From an uncultured Prevotellaceae bacterium (GTDB lineage: Bacteria > Bacteroidota > Bacteroidia > Bacteroidales > Bacteroidaceae), in the NCBI GenBank assembly GCA_946406555.1, contig CAMJLB010000020.1:1-33902 (forward strand): a stretch of DNA of 33,902 nucleotides, written 5' to 3'. Below are positions 18,601-26,708 of the stretch, one piece after another. The notes under the pieces were generated by a model that saw only the letters and a program-made list of their open reading frames with translations, ran no database searches and had not been told where the DNA came from. Each line of letters starts with the position of its first letter. The first letter of the stretch is position 1. The translations under genes were made by a program, and so were the position numbers.

Positions 18601-19053
18601 CTGCAGGGCCTCGTCGACGGTGGTCAGGCCCAGACCCTCGAACTCTTTCATCGACACGGTCTGCGTGGCAAACGAAATCTCGCGCTCGGGTATGGGCAGC
18701 GAGTTGCCCTGCATGCGGCGCTTCGACTTGATGGTCACTTCCTTCAGCACGGTGGCCGACGACATCATCACCTTGTAGGTGGTGCGGTCGATGGGCAGCG
18801 TCTGGGTCTTCAGACCCACATAGCTGAAGCGTATCTTGTCTTTTTGGTTCTTCACCTTCATGGTGAAGTTACCGTTCAGGTCGGTCACGGCACTCTCAAT
18901 GATACGTCCCGTAGCATCGATTTCGCATACGGTGGCACCCATGAGCGGACCCATATCGTCGCTCACCGTACCGTGAACCGACGTGATTTGTGCCTTCAGG
19001 CCCATGGCCACCAAGCACATCATAGATATGATGATAAATCGTAGTTGTTTCAT
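15628..19053 (-). CDS. SusC/RagA-family TonB-linked outer-membrane importer (first pair)
   Basis: 1141 residues. Signal peptide ending GLKAQ, carboxypeptidase-D-regulatory-like domain (VHGTVSDDMGPLMGATV, about 26-105), plug with LQGRIAGLDIV, NPLIVVDG near residue 188 and ITVLKDAAATAIYGSQGGSG near 241, then an outer-membrane barrel ending in YTLGLTVQF with the terminal Phe expected for BAM-dependent insertion. Together with the SusD downstream it forms an importer. It starts 8 nt after the stop of the 928-residue FAS1 gene, so co-translation or co-regulation with that lipoprotein is very likely. Confidence 0.95.
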   Translation of the reverse strand: MKQLRFIIISMMCLVAMGLKAQITSVHGTVSDDMGPLMGATVCEIDATGRIIESAVTDLNGNFTMKVKNQKDKIRFSYVGLKTQTLPIDRTTYKVMMSSATVLKEVTIKSKRRMQGNSLPIPEREISFATQTVSMKEFEGLGLTTVDEALQGRIAGLDIVAGGDLGSGSTMRLRGTTSVSDLTNGNPLIVVDGNIWNVDMSNFDMAGANNEKFAELLNINPEDIASITVLKDAAATAIYGSQGGSGVIELTTKRGARGKPRLTYTLKLTGTYQPKGYDLLTGDDYTMLLKESYFNPEQRETNIPELNYEPTFSEYQQYNNNTDWYDAVTQWGLRQNHYLTISGGGEKASFRISGGFDHETGSVIEQKLNRFSTRVNLDYNVSERIRVSTNFAMTYTKNKRNSDNLLSLALKKMPNMSIYEQDPDTGADTDRYYAMLQTASSIFNPSNGKTDNQKAYVNPVASAKLAMNNSSSYNMSPELVINYKLLGMDEDHWRLDWRGAVYMNIFNEYIDTFRPAELTTVAWTDGLNTSRSSSTKSVSFNTKQELTLIPAFINKDHSLMMSGRFELNTGSSSGQSVSGKGLPSGGITSPDAGGLVTGMSSSYYQWRSMNFVVQAHYSYLGGRYSLGGALRAEGTTKFGPDKRWNYYPSLSARWNIIDEPFMEWARKVMSMLSIRPSWGVTGNQPSKDYLFTSIYASTTPYLDMRGLMYPENLKLTTLTAQRTNSYNLGIDLGFFDDKLKVVLEGYIATTTDILQGNFRIPSNAGYLTLPYKNNGKMRNTGWEFHIDTNRLIKKGKFTMDMNVNFGNNHNEILEMDENLLKNQNSIFNNDNRQVLTRVQLHNSFGSIYGFKYKGVYNCSYDYLETYQKQNKLPLKGDGYTYKDFVNDFLNGNLPDEFYAVRGWSKQPMTAPVARNADGSVIVDDEGRPLKMMFAYANDGTGRNYDFKGGDAIYEDVNHDGNINSLDIMYLGSSLPKLTGGFGFTFNYGDWRLSTQFTYRLGNKILNLARLDSEAMIGNDNQAQAVNYRWRKEGDGVGTDIIPRAMYGSTSNYNTLISDRYVEKGDYLRMNYAQLSYAIKKKYLKPIGLNGLSFYLSANNLFVLTKYTGVDPEVSYGGYGPATDYGQTPRSKSYTLGLTVQF

Positions 19054-19061
19054 AGCCTTTC

Positions 19062-21848
19062 TTAGTTGGTAGCGTTAGCACTTGCAATCTTCTCGTTCAC
19101 TTCGTCTTCCCACTTGGTGAGCTGGCTCTTGTCGAAGAACAGTGCGCCGTCCTTCAGGCGGTGCACCACACCGTGCGAGGTGGCGTAGATGATTTTCTCC
19201 TGGTCGGTCTCGGGCTTTGCCTGGCTCGACGACTGCTGGTTCCAGAACTCGCGTATGACCATGTTGTAGAGCCCGCTCTGGGTGTCTACGCTGAGCTGCT
19301 GCCCGGCGATGGGGTTGCCGTTGGCGTCGATGCAGGCCACGGCCTGTCCGTTCTCATCCATGCGGTACTGCGGTGTCACTTTCAGACTGGTGTTGTCGGC
19401 ATTGACGTGGAGCGAGAAGAAACGGTTGTTGGCGGGGTTCACCTTCGACGACTCGTAGGGGTCGTTGCAGCCTTCGCCGGCAATGAACACCGAGTTGTCG
19501 TGCACGTGGTAGCGCACGAAGTCGGCCAGACGGTTGATGATCACCTGCTTGGCAATGGCCTGCGCCTTGGTGTCGCCCCACTTCTTCAGGGCACTGTCTT
19601 CCAGGTCGGCGGCCGTGGGCAGATAGCCACGCTTCACCAGATCCTGGATGACCTCGTTGGAGGGCACGTAGACCGTGTAGGTGTATCCGTCGAAGAGCTT
19701 GAAGTTGTAGTGGCCGAAGTTGGGCTGTGCCTTGCTCGAGCTGAGCTCCAGCTCGTCTTCGAGCAGCTCCAGGTCGCTGATGTTGATGATCTCGCTGAAC
19801 TCCTGGAACTCTGGCGTGTTGCGCAGCAGCGAGTAGAGCGAGTTGGTGCTTGCCATGGGCAGCACGTCGACGAGCGAGTACGACATACCGTTGCCCATGC
19901 CGTTGTTGTTCTCTGCCGACTGGTCGAAGATCTCTTCGATGGCAGCGGGCTGCTCAATGGCCACCGGTTCGCCGCCGGTGATGGTGAGCGAGCGGTTGGG
20001 CTCCAGCTGATAGCCGCCGGCCACGGTCATGGTGGGCTGGTCGGCGTTGAGCACGCGCACCACGCCTCCGTCGCGGGTCTTGTAGTATTCCTGTCCGGGC
20101 TTCAGCTTGCCGATGATGATGAGCGAGTTGAGCAGGTCTTTCAGGCGGTTGTCGATGATGCTCGACTTGATGCCCGTCGACTTGGTTGGGATGTCGTCGC
20201 GCACAAAGACGTCGTTGCCCTTACGCTCCAGCTGATACAGGCGGGCCTTCACCTTGTTCTCGGTGGGCACCGAGGGGTCGTCGTCGTAGTAGAACTCATA
20301 GAGCACCGGCGTGTAGCTGTTGTAGAGCGTCGGGTCGAGATAGTTCTTCAGCGACTTGTTGGTAGGAATGAGCAGGCTGTAGGTGGTCTCCATGGAGTTG
20401 AGGAAGGGGCGGAAGCCCAGGTGGTCGATGGCCCAGTCGAGAATGTTCATGGTCTCGGTATGAATCTGTGCCGGGAAGGCCACCGACGAGAAGCTCGACG
20501 GGGCAAACACCTTGTTGGTGAGATAGACCACGCCGTTGCAGCCCATGAAGCAGGAGTCTACATCGTTCATCTGCACGTTCATGCGCACCTGCGAGTCGTC
20601 GATGATGCTGGCAAACTTCGAGGGTATGGTGTTGATGAATGCATCGAGCAGGTTGTTGTTCAGCAGGTTGGCCACGATCTTGTCGGGCACGCTGTCCCAC
20701 TCGTGGAACTGCGAGCGCAGTGCAGCGCCGCCACCCGTCTGCCACCACTTCTCCAGGGCCTCGTCGGTGGGCACGAGCATGGCGCCGGCATCGTAGTGCA
20801 GGTCGTGCTGCTGGGGGTTGGTATACATGTACTGGTTCCAGCCCGGGTCGAAGATGAGCAGCGCGTTGGCCACCGTCTTCCCATCGGGGTGAATCTTCAG
20901 CGTGTCGCCGCCTCGCGATGTGTTGCTGAAGTAGTTGATGGTATATACCGAATCGTTGTCGGTATGCTGCAGGCGGTTGTATTCTCTCGACTCGTTGGCC
21001 ACGTAGTAGGGTGCCGAGAAACGGTCGAGCAGATGGCTCCACTTGCTCATGTTCTTGTGCTTGTGCAGGATCTCGGCCATGTTGTCGACCGGCTCGATGA
21101 CCTCCTGTACCTTATGTATATATCCGTTCTTGCAGGTGATGTTCTCCTGCGTGACGCGCACGCCGTTGATCCACGACGAGTCTACCGAGCTGGAACTGCC
21201 GTTGGTGAGCTTGCGAATGTCGTCGCTGGTGAAGGCGTTCACGCGCATGAACTCCGGCAGCAGGTGGAAGATGGGTCGCGCGGTGGCATCCTTGAACACC
21301 TTGATGCTGTTTCCCTTCTCGCGGGTGGCTTCCCACGACGGCACCTTGGGCATGTCGGCCAGGCTCATCACGTCTACCGTGTCGTAGATGGTGACAGCCG
21401 TGTTGCGTCGCATCGAGGCACCCTTGGTGGGCGGGTTGCCACTGGCATTCGAGAGCAGCTCGATGAGGTAGGCATTGTTCACCATTGCCGTGTTGAGCAA
21501 TAGCTTCTTCTGTGCCAAGGTTAGGTCTTCATAGCGTTTCACACCCCAGCTGTTGTGCTGGAACCATCGCTGGAAGGCCGCATCGTCGGCCGCGAAGATG
21601 GTCTTCGAGCCAGTGTGGCTGAGCACCTCTGTTTGCCCGAGGTCGTCGACAAGGCGGAGCAGCGTGCTGTAGCTCTGCCCTTCGGTGTCGTTCTGCAACC
21701 GCTCGTAGATAGAGTTGCCCAGCCATTCCGGCTGGCCCGTGAGCAGGTCGTCGGAACACGACTGCAGCAACGAGGCACCCATCAGCAGGCCGCAGGCGGC
21801 GATGGCCAGCTTGCGTCCGTGTCTTACGATTAGTCTTCGTTTTTTCAT
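19062..21848 (-). CDS. Large FAS1 (fasciclin) domain lipoprotein, first gene of the operon
   Basis: 928 residues. A long, basic signal peptide (start MKKRRLIVRHGRK) ends in LLQSC with the lipidated Cys at residue 31; the following SDD is the acidic surface-export type. Three FAS1-like motifs are visible: TIFAADDAAFQRWF near 86, YSLLIPTNKSLKNYL near 496 and YTVYVPSNEVIQDL near 726, each preceded by helices and followed by a YHVHDNS- or NMVIREFW-like end, so two or three tandem diverged FAS1 domains. At about twice the size of many FAS1 lipoproteins, it may be the main surface-exposed adhesin or ligand-binding part of the locus. It opens the operon, 8 nt before SusC. Confidence 0.85.
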   Translation of the reverse strand: MKKRRLIVRHGRKLAIAACGLLMGASLLQSCSDDLLTGQPEWLGNSIYERLQNDTEGQSYSTLLRLVDDLGQTEVLSHTGSKTIFAADDAAFQRWFQHNSWGVKRYEDLTLAQKKLLLNTAMVNNAYLIELLSNASGNPPTKGASMRRNTAVTIYDTVDVMSLADMPKVPSWEATREKGNSIKVFKDATARPIFHLLPEFMRVNAFTSDDIRKLTNGSSSSVDSSWINGVRVTQENITCKNGYIHKVQEVIEPVDNMAEILHKHKNMSKWSHLLDRFSAPYYVANESREYNRLQHTDNDSVYTINYFSNTSRGGDTLKIHPDGKTVANALLIFDPGWNQYMYTNPQQHDLHYDAGAMLVPTDEALEKWWQTGGGAALRSQFHEWDSVPDKIVANLLNNNLLDAFINTIPSKFASIIDDSQVRMNVQMNDVDSCFMGCNGVVYLTNKVFAPSSFSSVAFPAQIHTETMNILDWAIDHLGFRPFLNSMETTYSLLIPTNKSLKNYLDPTLYNSYTPVLYEFYYDDDPSVPTENKVKARLYQLERKGNDVFVRDDIPTKSTGIKSSIIDNRLKDLLNSLIIIGKLKPGQEYYKTRDGGVVRVLNADQPTMTVAGGYQLEPNRSLTITGGEPVAIEQPAAIEEIFDQSAENNNGMGNGMSYSLVDVLPMASTNSLYSLLRNTPEFQEFSEIINISDLELLEDELELSSSKAQPNFGHYNFKLFDGYTYTVYVPSNEVIQDLVKRGYLPTAADLEDSALKKWGDTKAQAIAKQVIINRLADFVRYHVHDNSVFIAGEGCNDPYESSKVNPANNRFFSLHVNADNTSLKVTPQYRMDENGQAVACIDANGNPIAGQQLSVDTQSGLYNMVIREFWNQQSSSQAKPETDQEKIIYATSHGVVHRLKDGALFFDKSQLTKWEDEVNEKIASANATN

Positions 21849-21911
21849 AGGTTTTGTTTTGTTTTAAGTATTATTTTGGTTGTTATAGTTCTTTATCGTG
21901 AAGCCGCCTGC

Positions 21912-21939
21912 GGGGCAGGGGGGCGGGGGCTTGGTGGGG
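21912..21939 (+). repeat. Four-run G tract with G-quadruplex potential
   Basis: Plus-strand G runs at 21912-21915, 21918-21923, 21925-21929 and 21936-21939 are separated by 2, 1 and 6 nt, fitting a simple quadruplex rule. This strand is the template for the operon, about 65-90 bp upstream of its first ATG; the mRNA would be C-rich here. Confidence 0.55.
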
Positions 21940-21940
21940 C

Positions 21941-21958
21941 CCGACGTTGAAACGTCGG
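21941..21958. repeat. Perfect palindrome with 8-bp arms
   Basis: CCGACGTT, 2-nt centre, AACGTCGG. It abuts the 18-bp repeats, and its right arm includes the first bases of repeat copy 1 (CGTCGG). Confidence 0.7.
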
Positions 21959-22006
21959 GAACGGTGGCAGCGTCGGGAACGGTGGCAGCGTCGGGAACGG
22001 TGGCGG
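21953..22006. repeat. 18-bp unit in three tandem copies
   Basis: Unit CGTCGGGAACGGTGGCAG at 21953-21970 and 21971-21988 (identical) and 21989-22006 (one difference, last AG to GG). Downstream to about 22069 are degenerate G/C-rich variants containing CTTGGACGG and GGCGGCGGGG. Confidence 0.85.
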
Positions 22007-22230
22007 CGGCGCTTGGACGGCGGCGGGGCCTTGAAAGGCGGCGGCGGGGCTTGGACGGTGGCGGAGCAGATTTGCTGCCACCTATGGGAGCCCTGGGGAA
22101 GAATGGCTATTATGCCTCGCAAGCCATAGTAGCTGTTCTTTTTTTTCTGTCCGGGCCGGCATCTTGATGCTTCACGGTCTCGGTTCCTGGGTGTCGCTTC
22201 TCATTTTTGCTGCCTGCTTTATCTTGACGA

Positions 22231-22258
22231 CTGTAGTCTGAAGTCTGTAGTCTGAAGT
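22231..22258. repeat. 14-bp unit in two tandem copies plus a partial third
   Basis: CTGTAGTCTGAAGT occurs at 22231-22244 and 22245-22258, and its first nine bases recur at 22266-22274. Confidence 0.8.
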
Positions 22259-22294
22259 ATCTTATCTGTAGTCTATACGGAAAACGAAGGAAGC

Positions 22295-22319
22295 GGAGAC
22301 GGGAGGTAACCCCGTCTCC
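22295..22319 (-). terminator. Hairpin after the 1412-residue gene
   Basis: GGAGACGGG (22295-22303) pairs perfectly with CCCGTCTCC (22311-22319) across a 7-nt loop, about 50 nt past the stop of the upstream gene. On the minus strand the following bases are T/C-rich rather than a pure T tract, so it may be a weak intrinsic terminator. Confidence 0.55.
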
Positions 22320-22366
22320 ACTCCCTTTTTCAGAGTTTATGGAATGGATGTCCTGTTGTCATTTGT

Positions 22367-25300
22367 CTACTTCAGGTTCATCTTCTTCACAACCACGTTG
22401 CCGTCGCTGAGGGTCTGGCGCACGATGACGATACCCTTCTGCGGAGCAATGGTACGCATACCGTTGATGTTGAAGTACTCCGAGCGCACGATGTCGCCGT
22501 TAGCCACGCTGCTGATGCCCGAGGGATCGTCGGCCGGCTGCTTGGCGCTGTTGGCACCATAGTACCAGAGTTCGAAGTCGTCGAGGATGACCCAGTTCTG
22601 GCCGATGCTCACGTTCTCCTTCACACCGATGCTGAGGTTGCCCTTCTCGTTGAGGCGGAAGATCACGCTGTTGTTGTAGCAGTCGTTGTGCATGAACCAG
22701 TACTTAGCCGAGAGCATGCTGCCGGGCATGTAGACGGTGTCGTTCTCGGCCACGCCATACTTGCTCTGTCCCTGTATGTAGCCATCGGCATTGATGAAGT
22801 TCTCGTTGAGCTCCTCGCCCTCGGCGGGCTTGAGCTGCTCGCGCACGGCACCAGCCGAGATGAGCTTCAGGGGCACCGAGCTGCGGACAGAGTCGGCGAG
22901 GCTCATGCCATAGAGGAATGCGTTAGCGGTGTCGCGCTTCTCTTCCTTCCACCAGATGTTGTAGTCGTTCTCCACGCTGCCGAAGCGGTAGAAGCCCTTA
23001 GCCTTCACCTCGTACACACCAGCGGGCATTCCGTAGAGCACCTGATGCAGGTCGAAGGTCTTCTCGTAGTACTCCAGCGCATAGGCATACTTCTGCGTGT
23101 CGCCGCCACCCGATACGCCCGATCCGTCGAGGCCGAGCCAGCCGGCTGTAGCGTTCTCGCCGTCCTTCTCGAATCCCGGATTCTTGATCATGGCCGTGAG
23201 GTCGACGGGATTCTCGTCGCTTGCCAGGTCGATGTTGGCAGGAGCGTTGATCTTCGTGATGAGCTCGCGCACGAGCTGTATCTTGGCGTCGATTTCTTCG
23301 AGGACGATGAGGCCGTCGGCGAAGTCGGCAGTGATCTCGGCAAACTGTATGTTCACCTCGTTGGGCACGGTGATGCCCTCAGCCTCGGCGTTGCCAATGG
23401 CATCCTCGAGTTCCTGCAGAGCCTTCTGCAGGTCGGCATACTTCGTCACGTTCTTCTGGTATTCATTGAGCTTCTCGGTCAAGGTCTTAGCCTCTTCTAC
23501 GGGCAGCTTGGCATCGGCATCCTCGGCATCGGCCAGACGCGTCTTGATGTCGTTGACAAGCGTCATTTCCTCCTTCAGGGCCACCCACTCGTCGCTGCTG
23601 GCCATGGTCTCGTAGTCGTAGTTCAGGTCGCCGATGGCGGTGTCGAGCTTGTCGGCAGCGGTCACCAGTGCGGCATAGACAGCCACGTTAGCTTTATAAG
23701 CGCGGAGGCTTACGATATAGGCATCGATTTCGTCCTTCGAGATGTTGCTGGTCTGCAGCTTGCGGTTCACCTCGTTGGCCAGGTCGCGTGCCTCGGTGAG
23801 CAGGGTGGGATAGGTAGCGCCGTTGCCGGTGAGGTTCTGCCATTCGGTGAGCAGCGAGTCCTTAGCGGCCTCGAGGTCGTTGAGCAGCTGCTCGGCGTCG
23901 ATGATGAGGGCCTTGGCCTTGTAGAGAGCGGCGAGTTTCTCGAACATGGCATCGCCGTCGGCCTGCTCGGTCTGTGCCGACGTCTTGGCAGCAGCCAGTG
24001 CCTCGTTGATGGCGGCACGTGCGTCGGTGGTCATGTTCTTCTTCAGCTGGTTGTTCTCCACGTCGTCGATGGCGCTATTCAGAGCGAGCAGCACCTTGTC
24101 GGCCTGCTTGCCCCAGAAGTGGAGCTTGAAGTTGTCGTAGATGCTCCAGTTGGCACCGTTGGTGTTGCCCTTGATGCCCAGGCGCAGCGAGTCGCCCTTG
24201 TTGATGACGGCACCGAAGGCCGAGTTCACGTAGATACCCTTCTGGAAGGCATAGCCAGCACCCGTCATGGTGTTGGGCACGAAGATCTGCTCGGGCAGGT
24301 TGGGATAGTAGCCATCGTTGACAACCGAGTCGACGTTGTTGTTCAGCATGCCGGTGGTGGCATCGATGAAGTTGGCGATGCTCGTGTCGCTGTAGAAGTC
24401 CTTGGTCTGCGGCTCGTCGTGGCAGTCCTTGATGTTGGTGGTGTTGTCGTTCAGATAGATGTAGACGGGCATCTTAGCCTGTCCCTGTGTGCTCACGTAG
24501 TTGCTCCATGCAGCTCCGTGGGGCGAACCGTCGTTACGGCCGATGCGGGTGAAGCCCTGTACCGATACCTCGTAGACACCGATGCCCAGCCCGTCGACCA
24601 CCTGATAGAGGTCGAAGCCATTGGCATCGTAAGCCTCGGCGCAGACGTTGGGCGATCCGCCCGTGGTGGGATGACCACCCTTGTTGCCACCGCTGGTAGC
24701 CGAGCCCCAGCCAGTCCATCCTTCCTTGTTCTTCGAGAAGTCGGGGTTCTGCAGCAAGTCGGTCACGTCGGTGTCGGGCAGGATGACGGTCTTGGCATCG
24801 GCGATGAGCGCACTCAGGCGTGCAATCTCTTCGCGCAGCTGCTCGTTGTTGAGGGCAACGTTCTTCAGGATGACCACGGCGTTGCCGTTGGCCCAGCCCA
24901 TTTCGATATAGTCGGCGAGGTCTTGCTCCGAGCCCACGAGGTAGGCGCCGAGATAGGCCACGGCCTCATCGTCGATCATAGCCACCTTGTTGTAGGTAGC
25001 CATGCCCGTCTCCACCTGGTTTTTGAACTCCTTCCAGAGTGCGATGTTCTCTTCCACCACAGCCTTGGCAGCGTCGACCTTAGCCAGGAAGGCTTCCATC
25101 TCGGCCTGGTTGGTGATGGCGGCACGCTCGTCGTCGTTGTTCTTGATGGCCAGGTAGGCATCGAGAATATCCTTGGTCACCACGATGCCCTCGGCATTGA
25201 AGGTGGCATAGTTGTTCAGCTTCTTCCAAGCCATGCCGGCCCAGAGGTCGTTCTCGTTCTCGCCCACGTAGGTCAGCGAGAAGTCGTCGAAGATGGCCCA

Positions 25301-26605
25301 GTCGGTAGAGAGGGCGTCGCCCGACTTCTTCACGCCGATGCGCAGTGTGCCGTCGGCACCCACCTTCACGGTGACGAAGTTGTCGTAGAGGCCGAGGGTG
25401 TGCATGTAGTACTCGGCGCACTTCATCGTGTTAGGAATGTAGTAGGTAAGTCCGGTCTCTTCGTCCTTGCCGCTGTTGGCCTCGCCTTCGGTCTGCGAGC
25501 TGGTGGGAGCACCCTGGTAGGGCGACACCACGTCGGTCTCGGCGGTCTGCTCGGCAGTCTTTGCATAGAACTGCACGGCCTTCGACTGTGCGTCCTGGGC
25601 CTTGAAGTGGGTGTAGGCAACGGTAGAGCTGCCGGCACGGTAGAAGCCCTTCGCACCGGCGATATACCAACCGGGAGCCAGGCCCGTCACGTCCTGATAG
25701 GCATCGGCGCCCTTGGCAGGCTGATACCATTCGGCATTGGTCGAGGTGGTGCCGCCGGCGCCGAAGGCCGTTCCGCTCCATCCGTGGAAGTCGCCGATGG
25801 TGTCGAACGTCGGGTTGACCAGGTAGGTGCTGGCATCCTTCGGGGTCTTGCCCGAAGCGCCCTGCAGTGCCTTCTGTCCGGCGCTCACCACGGCGGCCTT
25901 CACCTGCTCGAGTGTGGCGTTGGTATCGTTGAACACGGCCTTTTCTGCGCTCATGTCGTAGCCGGCAGCCTCGCCCTCGTTGATGCGGTCGTAGAGGGTG
26001 AGCAGCTCGTTGTAGATGGCGATGTCGCCTTCTGTAACGATGGCCCAGTCGATGTAGTGACCCTCGCCCTCGGCAAGCAGTGGCGACAGGGCAGTGTTGG
26101 TGGCCGACGTGGTCACGTCGAGGCCTACATACTGGTCGGGATAAGCCTCGATGTTGAGCGTCGGGTTCACGCCCGAAGCCGAAGAGGCCATCGACAGGCG
26201 GAAGGTGCCGCCGTTCTCATGCACGGCCCAGCCGTAGTTGGCCTGGGAGCCGCGGTCTACGAACATGGAGGTGTTGCTGTCGAAGAACACCACCTTCCAG
26301 GCTTTCTTGGCCAGAGAGTAGTCGTTGAAGATGTAATAGGTGGCCTCGTCGGTGGTCTTCTGCTCGAAATAGACCTTCAGTCCGGCAGCTCCGACGCTGG
26401 CCTGGGTACCCCACGCGTTACCTTCGGTAAAGAACGCCTTGGCCTGGGTGTTGTACAGGTAGTAGTATTCACTCTGCGTACCCACCTTGAAGCCCTGCGT
26501 CTTTGGTTCCGGCTTGAGCAGCTTGCCATCGGCATCTACTGCAGCCTGTGCCGTGCCGCCAGCAAGCAGCAAAGCACCCAAAACAAGTAGTTTTGTAAAC
26601 TTCAT
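22367..26605 (-). CDS. Large secreted modular protein with repeated beta modules and a type IX-like tail
   Basis: 1412 residues. Signal peptide MKFTKLLVLGALLLAGGTAQA. Residues about 40-190 are beta-rich (YYYLYNTQAKAFFTEG), possibly a trefoil or sandwich. Three similar modules start near residues 258, 617 and 1137, each with a xNPxF start (VNPTFDT, QNPDFSK, KNPGFEK), a GW or GWxG motif, and later VYEVxxxGFxR (YIAGAKGFYR, YEVSVQGFTR, YEVKAKGFYR); they look like galactose-binding-type sandwich modules. Between them are Ala/Leu/Asp-rich helical spacers (about 195-250, 480-610, 840-1125) resembling FIVAR-type repeats. The end (EYFNINGMRTIAPQKG, then VVVKKMNLK) resembles a type IX sorting domain. 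No catalytic signature was recognised. Likely an extracellular glycan-binding or structural protein. It is on the same strand as the FAS1 operon but separated by 518 nt. Confidence 0.75.
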   Translation of the reverse strand: MKFTKLLVLGALLLAGGTAQAAVDADGKLLKPEPKTQGFKVGTQSEYYYLYNTQAKAFFTEGNAWGTQASVGAAGLKVYFEQKTTDEATYYIFNDYSLAKKAWKVVFFDSNTSMFVDRGSQANYGWAVHENGGTFRLSMASSASGVNPTLNIEAYPDQYVGLDVTTSATNTALSPLLAEGEGHYIDWAIVTEGDIAIYNELLTLYDRINEGEAAGYDMSAEKAVFNDTNATLEQVKAAVVSAGQKALQGASGKTPKDASTYLVNPTFDTIGDFHGWSGTAFGAGGTTSTNAEWYQPAKGADAYQDVTGLAPGWYIAGAKGFYRAGSSTVAYTHFKAQDAQSKAVQFYAKTAEQTAETDVVSPYQGAPTSSQTEGEANSGKDEETGLTYYIPNTMKCAEYYMHTLGLYDNFVTVKVGADGTLRIGVKKSGDALSTDWAIFDDFSLTYVGENENDLWAGMAWKKLNNYATFNAEGIVVTKDILDAYLAIKNNDDERAAITNQAEMEAFLAKVDAAKAVVEENIALWKEFKNQVETGMATYNKVAMIDDEAVAYLGAYLVGSEQDLADYIEMGWANGNAVVILKNVALNNEQLREEIARLSALIADAKTVILPDTDVTDLLQNPDFSKNKEGWTGWGSATSGGNKGGHPTTGGSPNVCAEAYDANGFDLYQVVDGLGIGVYEVSVQGFTRIGRNDGSPHGAAWSNYVSTQGQAKMPVYIYLNDNTTNIKDCHDEPQTKDFYSDTSIANFIDATTGMLNNNVDSVVNDGYYPNLPEQIFVPNTMTGAGYAFQKGIYVNSAFGAVINKGDSLRLGIKGNTNGANWSIYDNFKLHFWGKQADKVLLALNSAIDDVENNQLKKNMTTDARAAINEALAAAKTSAQTEQADGDAMFEKLAALYKAKALIIDAEQLLNDLEAAKDSLLTEWQNLTGNGATYPTLLTEARDLANEVNRKLQTSNISKDEIDAYIVSLRAYKANVAVYAALVTAADKLDTAIGDLNYDYETMASSDEWVALKEEMTLVNDIKTRLADAEDADAKLPVEEAKTLTEKLNEYQKNVTKYADLQKALQELEDAIGNAEAEGITVPNEVNIQFAEITADFADGLIVLEEIDAKIQLVRELITKINAPANIDLASDENPVDLTAMIKNPGFEKDGENATAGWLGLDGSGVSGGGDTQKYAYALEYYEKTFDLHQVLYGMPAGVYEVKAKGFYRFGSVENDYNIWWKEEKRDTANAFLYGMSLADSVRSSVPLKLISAGAVREQLKPAEGEELNENFINADGYIQGQSKYGVAENDTVYMPGSMLSAKYWFMHNDCYNNSVIFRLNEKGNLSIGVKENVSIGQNWVILDDFELWYYGANSAKQPADDPSGISSVANGDIVRSEYFNINGMRTIAPQKGIVIVRQTLSDGNVVVKKMNLK

Positions 26606-26700
26606 AAGCTAAATAAATTTGTAAAGTTAGTAAATATAGATTATAGTTAAAAAATACGTATTTCATGGCCTTCCGACCTGTGAATTTTTGATATCGGGTG

Positions 26701-26708
26701 CAAATATA
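26701..26708 (-). promoter_or_regulatory. Candidate -7 box of the 1412-residue gene
   Basis: The minus strand reads TATATTTG (consensus TAnnTTTG) about 96 nt before the ATG at 26605. No TTTG is seen at -33 spacing, so this is moderate evidence only. Confidence 0.45.

Larger units (their letters stand above)
21849..22366. other. Leader/intergenic interval upstream of the FAS1-SusCD operon
   Basis: 517 nt without a convincing gene. From the operon start outward it holds an A/T-rich stretch (about 21849-21896), a G-rich run (21912-21939), an 8-bp-stem palindrome, an 18-bp triplicate repeat, G/C-rich degenerate repeats to about 22069, a 14-bp duplicated repeat (22231-22258) and a terminator-like hairpin (22295-22319). 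I found no TAnnTTTG -7 box on the minus strand in this interval, so the operon promoter is not identified. Confidence 0.6.

Noticed and set aside
4636..21848. Calling the FAS1-SusCD operon a polysaccharide utilisation locus
   Set aside because: No carbohydrate-active enzyme, sulfatase or typical regulator is present in or beside it in this window.
21953..22006. The three 18-bp tandem units as a CRISPR array
   Set aside because: The units are directly adjacent without spacers and no cas gene is present.
22688..26590. A 1300-codon open frame on the plus strand opposite the large secreted protein
   Set aside because: It is the antisense of a gene with signal peptide, repeated modules and sorting tail. 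Long antisense frames also occur opposite the SusC, SusD and FAS1 genes, an effect of G/C-rich third positions; none shows a recognisable domain.
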